DNA from: Blautia parvula
GTDB taxonomy: Bacteria > Bacillota > Clostridia > Lachnospirales > Lachnospiraceae
DNA: 64,000 nt
Assembly (NCBI RefSeq): GCF_020215665.1
Contig: NZ_CP084061.1
Coordinates: 62,001-126,000 of the forward strand
Direction of reading: 5' to 3'
Part shown: positions 23,884 to 31,696 of the stretch, one piece after another
Layout of the letters: each line of letters starts with the position of its first letter
How positions within the stretch are numbered: the first letter of the stretch is position 1
Program-made: the position numbers and the translations under genes
The notes under the pieces: model-generated
Database searches by the model: none
Seen by the model: the letters and a program-made list of their open reading frames with translations, nothing else
What the model was told of the DNA's origin: nothing

Positions 23884-25494
23884 GTGGGAAATAAAGTGAG
23901 GGCGGCTGCGTACGGAAGAGTATCGACGGAGAAGGATGATCAGGCAAATTCCCTTAAAAGCCAGCGAAAATATTTTTCCGATTACATCAGTCAGCATGAG
24001 GACTGGGAGCTGACAGGTATTTATTATGATGAGGGAATCAGCGGAACCCAGACTGCAAAACGAAAAGGGTTCAATCAAATGATCCAGGATGCCATGGCAG
24101 GCAGGATAGATTTGATCCTCACAAAAGAAGTGTCCAGGTTTGCCAGAAATACGGTGGATACCCTGTCTTTTGTCAGAAAGTTGAAGGCAAAAGGCGTCCG
24201 GGTTATTTTTACGATAGATAATATTGATACAATGGACGGAGATGGGGAACTGCGTCTGTCCATCATGGCTACCCTTGCCCAGGATGAAAGCAGGAAGACT
24301 TCCGAACGTGTAAAGTGGGGACAGAAACGCAGAATGGAGCAGGGTGTGGTATTCGGAAGGGACCTTCTCGGATATACGGTGAAGCAGGGCAGGATGTTTG
24401 TGAATGAGGAGGAGGCAGAGATTGTCAGAAGCATATTTCATAAATATACAAATGAGCAAAAAGGTACCCATATCATTGCAAGGGAACTGCAGGAAGAAGG
24501 AATACAGCCGAATCGGGGCACTATGTGGTCAAATACTATGATCCTGAAAGTATTGAAAAATGAAAAATACGCAGGTGACTTGTGTCAGAAAAAGACGATC
24601 ACTCCGGATTACCTGTCCCACAGGAAAAAGAAGAATGAGGGTGAGGAGGAAATGGTTTACCTGAAAAACCATCATACCCCTATAATTGACAGAGTGCTGT
24701 GGGAAAGAACTCAGAAGGAGCTGGAAAGAAGGTCTTTATCCTATCACAAGGCTTCACAGTGCAGCCGTTATTGGTGCAGTGGAATGGTGAAGTGTGGTGA
24801 ATGCGGGGCCGGCTTTGTGGTCCGTACAAAAAAACGAAGGGACGGAAGTATCTACAGGGCATGGAGATGCTATCATCATGCGAACTATGGAAAGAGGAAG
24901 GAAGTTGGGGAAGGGGCAGAATACGGATGTGACAACACTGCGGTCAGTGATCTGGCGCTGCGCACCTGTGTGCATTATGCAGTAAAACAGGTGGACTTTG
25001 ACTGGGATGCCGTGGAAACAGAAATTCTCTGGCGCATTAAAAATTTGAGGCAGGCAGATACATATGCAGAGGATACTGCCGTGATTGAGAAAAAAATAGA
25101 GGAAATCCAGACAAAAAAGAAAAAATGTGTTGATCTGGCTTTGGAGGGGATTTTAAGTGCCGATGAACTGACAGAGCAGAAGGAATGGTATGACGGGCAG
25201 AAGGAGAGACTGGAGAGAAAACTTCTGAGAGCCAGAAAGGAAGAAGAGACAGAGAAGAAGAGAAGGTCCTGCTTTGAGAGATATGTGGGGGCGGTTGATA
25301 AGATATTGCATTTTAATGTGGAGGAAGAGTCTCTTTACCGGGAATTAGTGGATGAGATTATTGTATATCCCGGTCAGATCGTGTGTGTATGGCTGAAATA
25401 CATACCGTTTGGGATACAGATGAGGATTCATAGCTGTGGAAGACGTGACCGTTATCAAACGGAAATTTTAGAGTCGGTTTTGGTGGGGAAGTGA
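23884..25494 (+). CDS. Large serine recombinase 1
   Basis: 536 residues from GTG 23884, 8 bases after GGAGG. Resolvase catalytic domain with Ser in AAAYGRVSTEKDDQANSLKS and Arg in VSRFARNTVDTL; a recombinase domain (FNQMIQDAM..., IVRSIFHKYTNEQKGTHIIA); a zinc ribbon (CGECGAGFVVRT ... CYHHANYGKRKEV); and a C-terminal coiled coil rich in Lys/Glu. Its 3' end lies 57 bases from the point where the cotJC reading frame breaks off at codon 62, the usual place for an integrase relative to its attachment site. It probably integrated the DNA to its left into cotJC. Confidence 0.88.
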   Translation: MGNKVRAAAYGRVSTEKDDQANSLKSQRKYFSDYISQHEDWELTGIYYDEGISGTQTAKRKGFNQMIQDAMAGRIDLILTKEVSRFARNTVDTLSFVRKLKAKGVRVIFTIDNIDTMDGDGELRLSIMATLAQDESRKTSERVKWGQKRRMEQGVVFGRDLLGYTVKQGRMFVNEEEAEIVRSIFHKYTNEQKGTHIIARELQEEGIQPNRGTMWSNTMILKVLKNEKYAGDLCQKKTITPDYLSHRKKKNEGEEEMVYLKNHHTPIIDRVLWERTQKELERRSLSYHKASQCSRYWCSGMVKCGECGAGFVVRTKKRRDGSIYRAWRCYHHANYGKRKEVGEGAEYGCDNTAVSDLALRTCVHYAVKQVDFDWDAVETEILWRIKNLRQADTYAEDTAVIEKKIEEIQTKKKKCVDLALEGILSADELTEQKEWYDGQKERLERKLLRARKEEETEKKRRSCFERYVGAVDKILHFNVEEESLYRELVDEIIVYPGQIVCVWLKYIPFGIQMRIHSCGRRDRYQTEILESVLVGK

Positions 25495-25544
25495 GAGCAG
25501 GGATATGAAAAGATGAGGACAGAAAGCGGAGGGGGTAATAGCGG

Positions 25545-25652
25545 TTACGATATACCTATATCATTCAGGGTACCCATGGCAATGCGGTTCGGCATGGCAA
25601 AACGCTGTGACAGGTAACGCATGGAAGCGGCGATTTCGCCATCCGGTCCACC
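25545..25652 (-). pseudogene. cotJC: cotJC middle fragment (codons ~32-62)
   Basis: Read on the minus strand, the sequence gives GGPDGEIAASMRYLSQRFAM, then PNRIAMGTLNDIG, a perfect CotJC (manganese-catalase-like spore-coat protein) segment containing the first metal-ligand Glu region. It runs into ISstop at 25545. The N-terminal part of the same gene is 6.8 kb away at 32470-32583. The C-terminal ~130 codons are absent from the window. The fragment is the host DNA left between two recombinase elements. Confidence 0.85.
25548..25562. other. Junction of element 1 with cotJC
   Basis: Homology to cotJC ends at codon Gly62 (plus-strand ACC TAT ATC). The sequence here, GATATACCTATATC (25549-25562), is itself palindromic around CC, as expected for a serine-integrase crossover site. 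The matching other end of element 1 was not found in the window. Confidence 0.55.
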
Positions 25653-25673
25653 GGAGTGCAGTAACCTATAATA
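25642..25673. other. Attachment site, left end of the 6.8-kb element
   Basis: Core TCCGGTCCACC (25642-25652), followed on the element side by AGTGCAGTAACCTATAATA. The core is repeated at the right end (32486-32496), and the flanking arm is inverted there. Confidence 0.8.
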
Positions 25674-25745
25674 GTGCTTCAAACCCGCTGTTTATGCGGG
25701 TTCCGGGCATTTTTTAAGTGGCAAAATTGTTACAAAAGTATTAAA

Positions 25746-27188
25746 CTAAGAAATTATGATATCAAAATAGAGTTTGCCGGAAACCTTGTCATAAACGATC
25801 TGGTTGACGATAGTACGGATAAACATGCCCTTTGTTTCATAGTCATTTTCTGGATCCCGAACGATTTCGTAGACATTCCTTATTTCCTCTACTACATCTT
25901 TTTTCTCTGGCTGCTCGGTATTTTGAAAGATATTTTCCAATGAAGCAATCTCTTTCATGAGATACTCCCTTTGGGCATTTAAGCGTTTCCTGTTTTCTTT
26001 GTACTCTTCCAGAGTGTCTATCTCATTTTCATAGGCAGCCCGTACACGCTGCTCTTTGATGGTGATGCGGTCCAGCTCATGCTTTAAGTTATCCAGTTCG
26101 GATGTATCCGTTGAGGATATATTATCACCTTTGTAGGTATATGTAAAATCCTCTCCATTCACGATTTTTTCCAGATAATCAATGACTGCCGTTTCAACCT
26201 TCTTTACAGAAATACTGACAGATGTCTTATGGAACCCTTTGGCATATTTCCAACATTGAAAATATGGACAGGCCTGGTTGCCGGTATAGGAGAGCGTAGC
26301 ACCGCAAATAGAGCATTTTAACAGACCTGAGAGCCAATGCTTGCAGGCAGACACATTCCGGTTCTTGGCGGGGCGTCTACGGGCATTCATGAGTCTAAGG
26401 CGTTTTTTGTAACGTTCTTTTGAAAGACGAGCTTCATGTGTACCCTCAAATTCAGTTCCATTCCAGATTACGGTTCCGGTATAAAAAGGGTTTTTTAAAA
26501 TAAAGTCAATGTTTCTCCGTTCAAAGAGATTTCCCCGCTTGGTCCGATATCCCAGATCATTGCATTTCCGCGCAATCGCTGTGGTGTCAACATTATAATT
26601 GTCGTACTGATCCATAATGTAATCTATGATTCGGTATTCTTTTTCGTTAATAATGAATGGCTGGCCGTTTCCTACGGCATCATATCCGAGGCATGGAGTA
26701 GCCTGATATCCGTTCTTTAGAGCTTTTTCCTTCATGCCACGAAGAACTTCGCCGGACAAACGGATGGAATAGTATTCATCCATCCATTCAATGATTCTTT
26801 CTATGAGTGTTCCAAACGGACCGTCAATGAGTGGTTCGGAAACACTGATGACCTCCACACCATCTTTTTTCAACATACTTTTGTAAACAATGGATTCCTC
26901 CTGGTTCCTGGCAAAACGGCTGTATTTCCATACCAGAATGACGTCAATGGGGTGGCTTTCCTGCTTGGCAGTGGCAATCATCTTTTGAAACTCAGGCCTC
27001 TTCTGGGCCCGGCGGCCGGAAACACTTTCCATGTAAACAAAATCATTGGATATGACAATGTTATTCTTTTTGGCATAATCCAGAAGGAGACGTTTCTGTG
27101 CGTCCGGGGACAGCTCTGCCTGATCAGCGGTGCTGACGCGGATGTAGAGGGCACCGGTCCGTAGTTGTTTTGTATCATTTTCGGACAT
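25746..27188 (-). CDS. Large serine recombinase 2 (element integrase)
   Basis: 480 residues. Catalytic Ser in ALYIRVSTADQAELSPDAQK and Arg in VWKYSRFARNQEES; recombinase domain with AIARKCNDLGYRTKRGNLFE and NPFYTGTVIWNG; zinc ribbon SGLLKCSICGATLSYTG ... CPYFQCW; and a long coiled coil near residues 350-440. Its 3' end lies 94 bases from the left attachment core, so it is the integrase of the 6.8-kb element. It belongs to a different branch from recombinase 1 (little similarity outside the catalytic motifs). Start 27188 follows GAGGTGATAA. Confidence 0.9.
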   Translation of the reverse strand: MSENDTKQLRTGALYIRVSTADQAELSPDAQKRLLLDYAKKNNIVISNDFVYMESVSGRRAQKRPEFQKMIATAKQESHPIDVILVWKYSRFARNQEESIVYKSMLKKDGVEVISVSEPLIDGPFGTLIERIIEWMDEYYSIRLSGEVLRGMKEKALKNGYQATPCLGYDAVGNGQPFIINEKEYRIIDYIMDQYDNYNVDTTAIARKCNDLGYRTKRGNLFERRNIDFILKNPFYTGTVIWNGTEFEGTHEARLSKERYKKRLRLMNARRRPAKNRNVSACKHWLSGLLKCSICGATLSYTGNQACPYFQCWKYAKGFHKTSVSISVKKVETAVIDYLEKIVNGEDFTYTYKGDNISSTDTSELDNLKHELDRITIKEQRVRAAYENEIDTLEEYKENRKRLNAQREYLMKEIASLENIFQNTEQPEKKDVVEEIRNVYEIVRDPENDYETKGMFIRTIVNQIVYDKVSGKLYFDIIIS

Positions 27189-27365
27189 TATTTTATCACC
27201 TCTTATATATAATATTGATTTTTAGGTACAAAAATAACAGCCAGCGAACTTTTGTTCCGCTTGCGTGGCTGCTCCGGAGATGATACAATATCAGTGTCTA
27301 AGTAATAAGTATGCATCTTCGGATGTATGGCCGGTCTCTGTTGGCGCAGGGGCCGGTTTTACTAT

Positions 27366-27393
27366 TTGACATTTCGGTATATTTTGCTATAAT
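27366..27393 (+). promoter_or_regulatory. Promoter of the antitoxin RNA
   Basis: TTGACA (27366-27371), 16 bases, TATAAT (27388-27393): consensus on both boxes, with no reading frame downstream. It points at the 3' end of the opposing toxin gene. Confidence 0.75.
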
Positions 27394-27399
27394 ATACTT

Positions 27400-27509
27400 A
27401 ACAAGACAGCCGACAGGTAGGTGCACGCTACCCGTCCCGGCGAAATATAGTTACACTATTTAAAAATAGCCGTTCCTAAACTTTGACGAGAGCAGGACGG
27501 CTATTTTTT
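27400..27509 (+). ncRNA. Candidate antitoxin RNA of a type I toxin-antitoxin pair
   Basis: About 110 bases from the promoter at 27366 to a strong terminator (AAAAATAGCCGT 27462-27473 paired with ACGGCTATTTTT 27497-27508). The 3' part is antisense to the end of the toxin mRNA, overlapping its stop codon. A GGTAG/CTACC hairpin lies near the 5' end. This is the arrangement of the TxpA/RatA class. The terminator stem is symmetrical and can also end the toxin transcript. Confidence 0.7.
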
Positions 27510-27587
27510 ATGTATCTGAACAATCAGTGCGATTATACCTGTTATCATGATGATAAAGGTAAAGAGGTCACTATAAGTCACGTACAT
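27501..27587 (-). CDS. Hol_Tox-type small membrane toxin
   Basis: 28 residues: MYVTYSDLFTFIIMITGI, then a hydrophobic stretch and a QIHKK tail. It closely fits the 'putative holin-like toxin' peptides (Hol_Tox, related to TxpA/BsrG) that damage membranes when unrepressed. AAAGGGGTGG precedes the ATG at 27587. An opposing RNA gene overlaps its 3' end. Within a mobile element such a pair would act as a maintenance (addiction) module. It was below the usual ORF-length cutoff. Confidence 0.75.
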   Translation of the reverse strand: MYVTYSDLFTFIIMITGIIALIVQIHKK

Positions 27588-27668
27588 AAGCACCACCCCT
27601 TTCCGCAAGACTCGGAACGGGATAGAGGGCCGCCTGTTCGGCTGCCTGGGTGAGTATATTATTTTTGT

Positions 27669-27700
27669 GGCCCCTGCTGTTGGGGCAGGGGCCGGTTGTT
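27669..27700. terminator. GC-rich hairpin upstream of the toxin
   Basis: GGCCCCTGC (27669-27677) pairs with GCAGGGGCC (27685-27693), followed by GGTTGTTTT. A related but weaker GGCCGG...GGCCGG structure with the same flanks lies near 27330-27356, suggesting a duplicated module. Confidence 0.6.
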
Positions 27701-27765
27701 TTGTATGATGGAATATTTAACATTTGGACAAAACCGCGTAAATATAGGTATCATATTCGTTGGAT

Positions 27766-28449
27766 TTAATTCAAATTAGCTATCGCATAATCGGCTTCTT
27801 CAGCAGTAAACTGTTCGCCATACTCTGAAGTAAGCTGGTCACGTATGGCTTCGGGAGACATATCCATTGTATCCTGATAGTTCTTTGCTGTTGCTAAAGC
27901 ATTTGCATTCCAGTCAGCTTCTATGGTGTCGACAGCATACTGGGCTTCTTCTGGAGTAAATTGTTCTCCATTTTCTGATACAAGTTGATTGTATAGACCC
28001 ATTTTAGACATATGCATGGTTTCGTTGTAGTTTTCAGCTGTTGCCAATGCATTTGCATTCCAGTCAGCTTCTATGGTGTCGACAGCATACTGGGCAGCTT
28101 CAGCAGAAAATTTTTCACCGTATTCTGAGGTGAGCTGGTCATAAAGGCCTGCTTTAGACATATGCATGGTTTCGCTATAGCTTTTGGCTTTATTAAGTGC
28201 AGATTTGTACTCCTTGGGGACCTGATCATCTTTGGAATTATCGGTAGCAGACTGCTCCTCTTTGGGTTCAGTAGATTTATCTTGTTCTTCAGTCTTTTCT
28301 GTTGATGCGGCTGTTTTTTTGGTCGTGTTTTGGGCCTTGTCTTTGTCACCGCCTATTGTTGAACCGATTCCTCCTATTATTGCGAGTGCAAGAACAATTA
28401 TAAGTAATGTTTTAAGACAGCTCCCTTTCTTTTTTCCTTCTTTAGACAT
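27766..28449 (-). CDS. Ltp-family membrane-anchored protein, three repeats
   Basis: 227 residues. A cytoplasmic basic start (MSKEGKKKGSCLK) and one membrane helix (LLIIVLALAIIGGIGSTIGG) are followed by a charged linker and three ~48-residue PF07553-type repeats (TMHMSKAGLYDQLTSEYGEK, AQYAVDTIEADWNANALATA and two near copies). Ltp proteins of phage TP-J34 and relatives block entry of DNA from incoming phages, so a superinfection-exclusion role is likely. There is a cysteine in the leader, but no proper lipobox. Start 28449 follows AAGGAGGAAA. Confidence 0.75.
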   Translation of the reverse strand: MSKEGKKKGSCLKTLLIIVLALAIIGGIGSTIGGDKDKAQNTTKKTAASTEKTEEQDKSTEPKEEQSATDNSKDDQVPKEYKSALNKAKSYSETMHMSKAGLYDQLTSEYGEKFSAEAAQYAVDTIEADWNANALATAENYNETMHMSKMGLYNQLVSENGEQFTPEEAQYAVDTIEADWNANALATAKNYQDTMDMSPEAIRDQLTSEYGEQFTAEEADYAIANLN

Positions 28450-28483
28450 GTAGATTTCCTCCTTAACTTATACGAATATAGAA

Positions 28484-29323
28484 TCATTGGTCAATTTTAT
28501 CAACATATACTCCAGGGATAGTAATGGTTCCTCCTAAAGTTGATTTATAGCTGATTGTACCAACAGAAGTTCCATATATCGTTATATGGTCATCTTCTAA
28601 TATCCTAGAGGAAACTATACTTTTTGAATATTCTGCAAGTAAAACTGTATCATAATCATCGTTGACTGCTAGGCGGATCTGGGTACTAGTATCGCCCTCC
28701 ATGACTTGAATTACTTTACCTGAAAATTTAACTTTTTTTGAAAGATAATCATCAGGAGTTCTGGCTAACTGGTCATATGAAATACCAGTTTCGTAACCTT
28801 GGGCCTCCTCCTCAGCAGCAGCCTGTTCCTGAGCGGATAATGAGGCATCAGCCGCTTGAACTGCCTGCATTAGTTCATTTTTTTTGGTTTCATCAGTTAA
28901 AGTATTAACCTTGGCTAAGGCATCATTATATAATTCTCTAGTAGCCCCGGATACCAACGTACCATTAGCAAAATCCCATATTTTATTTACGGCATCAGTA
29001 GCGGCAGTTTGATTTTGTGATTCCTTTTGGGCGGCTTCAGCTTCAGCCTTTTTTTGTTCAGCTTCGGCCGCTTCCATTTCCTCAAATGGCTTCATTTTTT
29101 CTTTGTACTTATCAAACTCTGATTTTAGTGAATCATAATCAGACTGCAATGCTATAAGGTCAGATTTTGATTTTTCAAGTTCGTCTTTTGAATCTTCTAA
29201 TTGAGATTCCAGTTTGCTGTTTTTTTCTTTGGCAGAGTTATAATCAGCTTCATTGATTCCGCATGATGTGAACGTCAAGGACATTGACATTGCAAGTAAT
29301 AGTGCTGCCATTTTTTTCTTCAT
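28484..29323 (-). CDS. Coiled-coil lipoprotein with OB-fold-like domain
   Basis: 279 residues. Lipoprotein signal with lipobox LTFTSCG (Cys 21); a coiled coil over residues ~25-110 (KSKSDLIALQSDYDSLKSEF, then an Ala/Glu/Gln-rich stretch); and a C-terminal ~90-residue beta domain (YLSKKVKFSGKVIQVMEGDT, DDHITIYGTSVGTISY) resembling tRNA_anti-like OB folds of annotated 'toxin regulator' lipoproteins. It sits just upstream of the Ltp gene on the same strand. Function unknown; surface location is clear. Confidence 0.7.
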   Translation of the reverse strand: MKKKMAALLLAMSMSLTFTSCGINEADYNSAKEKNSKLESQLEDSKDELEKSKSDLIALQSDYDSLKSEFDKYKEKMKPFEEMEAAEAEQKKAEAEAAQKESQNQTAATDAVNKIWDFANGTLVSGATRELYNDALAKVNTLTDETKKNELMQAVQAADASLSAQEQAAAEEEAQGYETGISYDQLARTPDDYLSKKVKFSGKVIQVMEGDTSTQIRLAVNDDYDTVLLAEYSKSIVSSRILEDDHITIYGTSVGTISYKSTLGGTITIPGVYVDKIDQ

Positions 29324-29648
29324 AAGTTTTTCCCCCAGTACATTATAATATTTATTAATACGCCGAAGCGGATTAATCTACATCTGCTCATCAGGTAATA
29401 TGTTAAGTGTGCGGTCGTTGGTTAGAGATAATATTCCATTCACCTCCTAGATGGTGGCAGTTGAACTATCTTGCATCATAAGTGGTATAAACGTTATAGT
29501 GTACATGTACTTCGTTTCTCTGATTGATATACCTAAACCCTTAAGACTAGCTGTTAAATCTCCTATAAAATATTGATATGAAAAATCAAGTACTAAAACT
29601 TCATAATCATCTTCTGGTTTTGTTTTTTTATTCTCACTCCCTATTGAG

Positions 29649-29855
29649 TCAATATATTGGTCTTTTCTTCGATAGATCATCTGACATAGCCCAACACAGG
29701 GCATATAACTCAGAGCACAGATATCTTGCTCGTTCGTACGTAAATACTTTAAATCCGTAGTATTCAAAGACAGCGATATAATCAAATGGGAAGTCTTTAA
29801 TTCCACATTCTGTACAGACTTCTCAGACTTTTTTATGTAGTTTTTCAGGATTCAT
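29649..29855 (-). pseudogene. Decayed ImmA/IrrE-type metallopeptidase
   Basis: From ATG 29855 the frame reads MNPEKLHKKV, an in-frame TGA, then EVCTECGIKDFPFDYIAVFE, YYGFKVFTYERARYLC and ALCWAMSDDLSKK before another stop. This resembles the N-terminus of ImmA/IrrE peptidases that cleave the cognate XRE repressor. The HEXXH-bearing part is not seen. It lies 14 bases after the XRE gene, the usual partner position. A 119-residue open frame (29447-29806) overlaps in another phase and is probably a shadow. Confidence 0.5.
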
Positions 29856-29869
29856 TTTGTTCTCCAGAA

Positions 29870-30196
29870 TTACTCAATTCTTTCGGACAAAAGTTGTATC
29901 AGGTGCAATTTCTGCTCTTTTGACATTTGTTTCCCATTTCTGGCAATGAGGCGTTCGACATCATCATATGACGGCTCATGTTTTGAGATGTCTTCATCAG
30001 TGTCACAAAAATATTCAGCGTCTACGCCAAGTTCTTTAGCAAGCTTAAAGAGAACTTCTATATCTGCTTTTTTACTGTCGCGTCTAATCATAGAATAAAT
30101 AGTGGTAGGAGCAACTCCAATATTTTGTGCTAATTCATTTGCATTCATGTTTCTTTTTTTTAGTAACTTCTCCAGTTTGGCTCCAATTCCCATCAT
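29870..30196 (-). CDS. XRE-family repressor of the element
   Basis: About 108 residues. Helix-turn-helix LEKLLKKRNMNANELAQNIG-VAPTTIYSMIRRDSKKADIEVL, then DAEYFCDTDEDIS and a short helical tail (MSKEQKLHLIQLLSERI). The tail style is common in phage and ICE repressors that are cleaved by ImmA peptidases; the decayed partner follows. Start ATG 30196 or 30193, after AAAGGCGGTGAT. Confidence 0.8.
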   Translation of the reverse strand: MMGIGAKLEKLLKKRNMNANELAQNIGVAPTTIYSMIRRDSKKADIEVLFKLAKELGVDAEYFCDTDEDISKHEPSYDDVERLIARNGKQMSKEQKLHLIQLLSERIE

Positions 30197-30492
30197 ATCA
30201 CCGCCTTTCATATAAATATATGATAACACATTTAAATAAGTAAGTAAATGAAAGAATGCGCAAATGCGTAAAAAACATTGAAATATTACTCATTTAGGAT
30301 TGATGTATGGTTATGAATGACGCATTTGAATATAAGTGGGAATGTAAGGGGGTACTTGAATCTAAAAGCAGAGATGGCAAAGAAGGGAATAATCTTTGAA
30401 AATGTAGCACAATTATAGACAGGAAATAGTGGAAAATCAATAAGTATCCCAGACAACCCCAGTTACATACCATAATCAGAGAGGGTGATGGC

Positions 30493-30645
30493 ATGAAAAT
30501 AGAAGTAGTACCCCGTTTTCGTATAGAAGGGAAATACTATACGATGGACCAGTTACCAGAAGAACAGGTGAGGGAGATTGTCATAGAGAAGCTTGACCTG
30601 GCAATGGCCGCATTGAAATACGAGAGGAAAAGAGCCGCCAAATAA
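30493..30645 (+). CDS. 50-residue ORF of ICE type
   Basis: ATG 30493 (GAGGGTGATGGC upstream) to TAA 30643. Soluble, charged: MKIEVVPRFRIEGKYYTMDQ ... and a Lys/Arg end. The form resembles small accessory ORFs of clostridial conjugative elements. Divergent from the XRE gene, so possibly its target. Function unknown. Confidence 0.5.
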   Translation: MKIEVVPRFRIEGKYYTMDQLPEEQVREIVIEKLDLAMAALKYERKRAAK

Positions 30646-30671
30646 GGCGGTAAGAAGGAGAGGAAAAGTTC

Positions 30672-30787
30672 ATGCACTATGAAACCATAAAAGACGCAGC
30701 CTTATGTACCGCTCTTGCTACATCAACCAGATTTTAGCAGCCACGGGACTGGGAAAGACAGATAAAAAAGAGTTAATTATGGGATAG
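30672..30787 (+). pseudogene. Remnant of a small ICE regulatory ORF
   Basis: Two short frames overlap: MHYETIKDAALCTALA... (30672-30737) and another from 30701 (ILAATGLGKTDKKELIMG). MHYETIK is a typical beginning of small helix-turn-helix ORFs in conjugative transposons. The break between phases suggests decay. Confidence 0.35.
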
Positions 30788-30826
30788 ATGCGAATAGATG
30801 TACGTCCTTATTATATGACTTTCACA

Positions 30827-31006
30827 TTATTTTTTTGTGAATTTAATGATTGGTTTGTTCTTTATCTTATTCCATATAAATAGTAACAGTCCAATAATTG
30901 CAATAATAAAACCGTGTATAGGCTTTGTAACAACAAGATAAGCAACTACCAGCCAAAAAATAAGGGATAATAAAGCTTTAAAAAAATCTTTTTTCTTTTT
31001 AGTCAT
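30827..31006 (-). CDS. 59-residue membrane protein
   Basis: Start at 31006 behind AGAGG, stop TAA at 30827. Basic N-terminus (MTKKKKDFFKA), two hydrophobic helices (LLSLIFWLVVAYLVV and GFIIAIIGLLLFIW) joined by TKPIH, and a Lys-rich tail. No family recognised. Plausible as an element-encoded membrane protein. Confidence 0.5.
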   Translation of the reverse strand: MTKKKKDFFKALLSLIFWLVVAYLVVTKPIHGFIIAIIGLLLFIWNKIKNKPIIKFTKK

Positions 31007-31379
31007 AAGTCAACCTCTTTTTCTTTTCATTATACTCCTATGGTAGGAGAAAATCCAGATTAGTGTAATGTTGTGCTTATAAAGAAGGAGGGCCGGGTCA
31101 GCAGGCCCGGCAGTATGAAAAAGAAAAGTCTATATGAAAAAGGTTATTGCCCTTTGTTGAGTATTACTATACCGGGAAAATGTGATGAAACTGTGGTAAA
31201 AAGATAAAAGAAATGTAAAGAGTTTTTGAAAGATTTATGAAAGCAGATGTGAGGTGATGACGATGGATAAGAAGACGTTCCCTTTACTGAGGTGCGGACG
31301 TCTGTACATATAGATGAGTCGAAAGAGACTGACGAGATTGACCGGCGGCTGTGGATAGGAAAGAGAGGGGGGATGGAGT
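31007..31379. other. Non-coding or decayed stretch
   Basis: About 370 bases with only short interrupted frames. The last part probably holds the decayed beginning of the ISL3-type transposase. I see no promoter or RNA I would name. Confidence 0.4.
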
Positions 31380-31696
31380 TTGAAGAGTTTATATCGTTTG
31401 CAGGCTGTCTTGGAATATGGAAATGTCATTGGTGTTGATGACTTTGCATTTAAAAGCGGCACACATACGGTACAATCATTGTAAATCAGGCTACCCATAG
31501 GCCGGTTGCGGTACTTGATGGACGTGATGGAATGACCCTAAAGGAATGGCTTAAGAACAATAAGCATATTAAAGCAGTTACACGAGACAGGAGAAGTGCC
31601 TATGCGTCTGCTATTCAGGAAATACTGTCCGATGCTATGCAGATAGCGGATAGATATCATCTCCACCAAAACCTTCTGGAAGCCATTAAGGTATGA
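31380..31696 (+). pseudogene. ISL3-family transposase fragment
   Basis: Two frames separated by a one-base shift near 31466 read LQAVLEYGNVIGVDDFAFKS and then YGTIIVNQATHRPVAVLDGR, MTLKEWLKNNKHIKAVTRDR and AMQIADRYHLHQNLLEAI. This is the DDE core of ISL3 transposases (GVDDFAF, TRDR...Y, IADRYHL). No start codon, no inverted repeats and no second half, so it is dead. Confidence 0.75.

Noticed and set aside
25565-25680. Possible tRNA or tmRNA end as the integration target
   Set aside because: No cloverleaf; the sequence is instead the cotJC coding region on the minus strand.
29447-29806. 119-residue minus-strand frame after the XRE gene
   Set aside because: It overlaps, in another phase, the ImmA-like reading; no ribosome site or family; probably a chance frame.
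31235-31498. 87-residue minus-strand frame
   Set aside because: Lies across an ISL3 transposase remnant on the other strand; no ribosome site.
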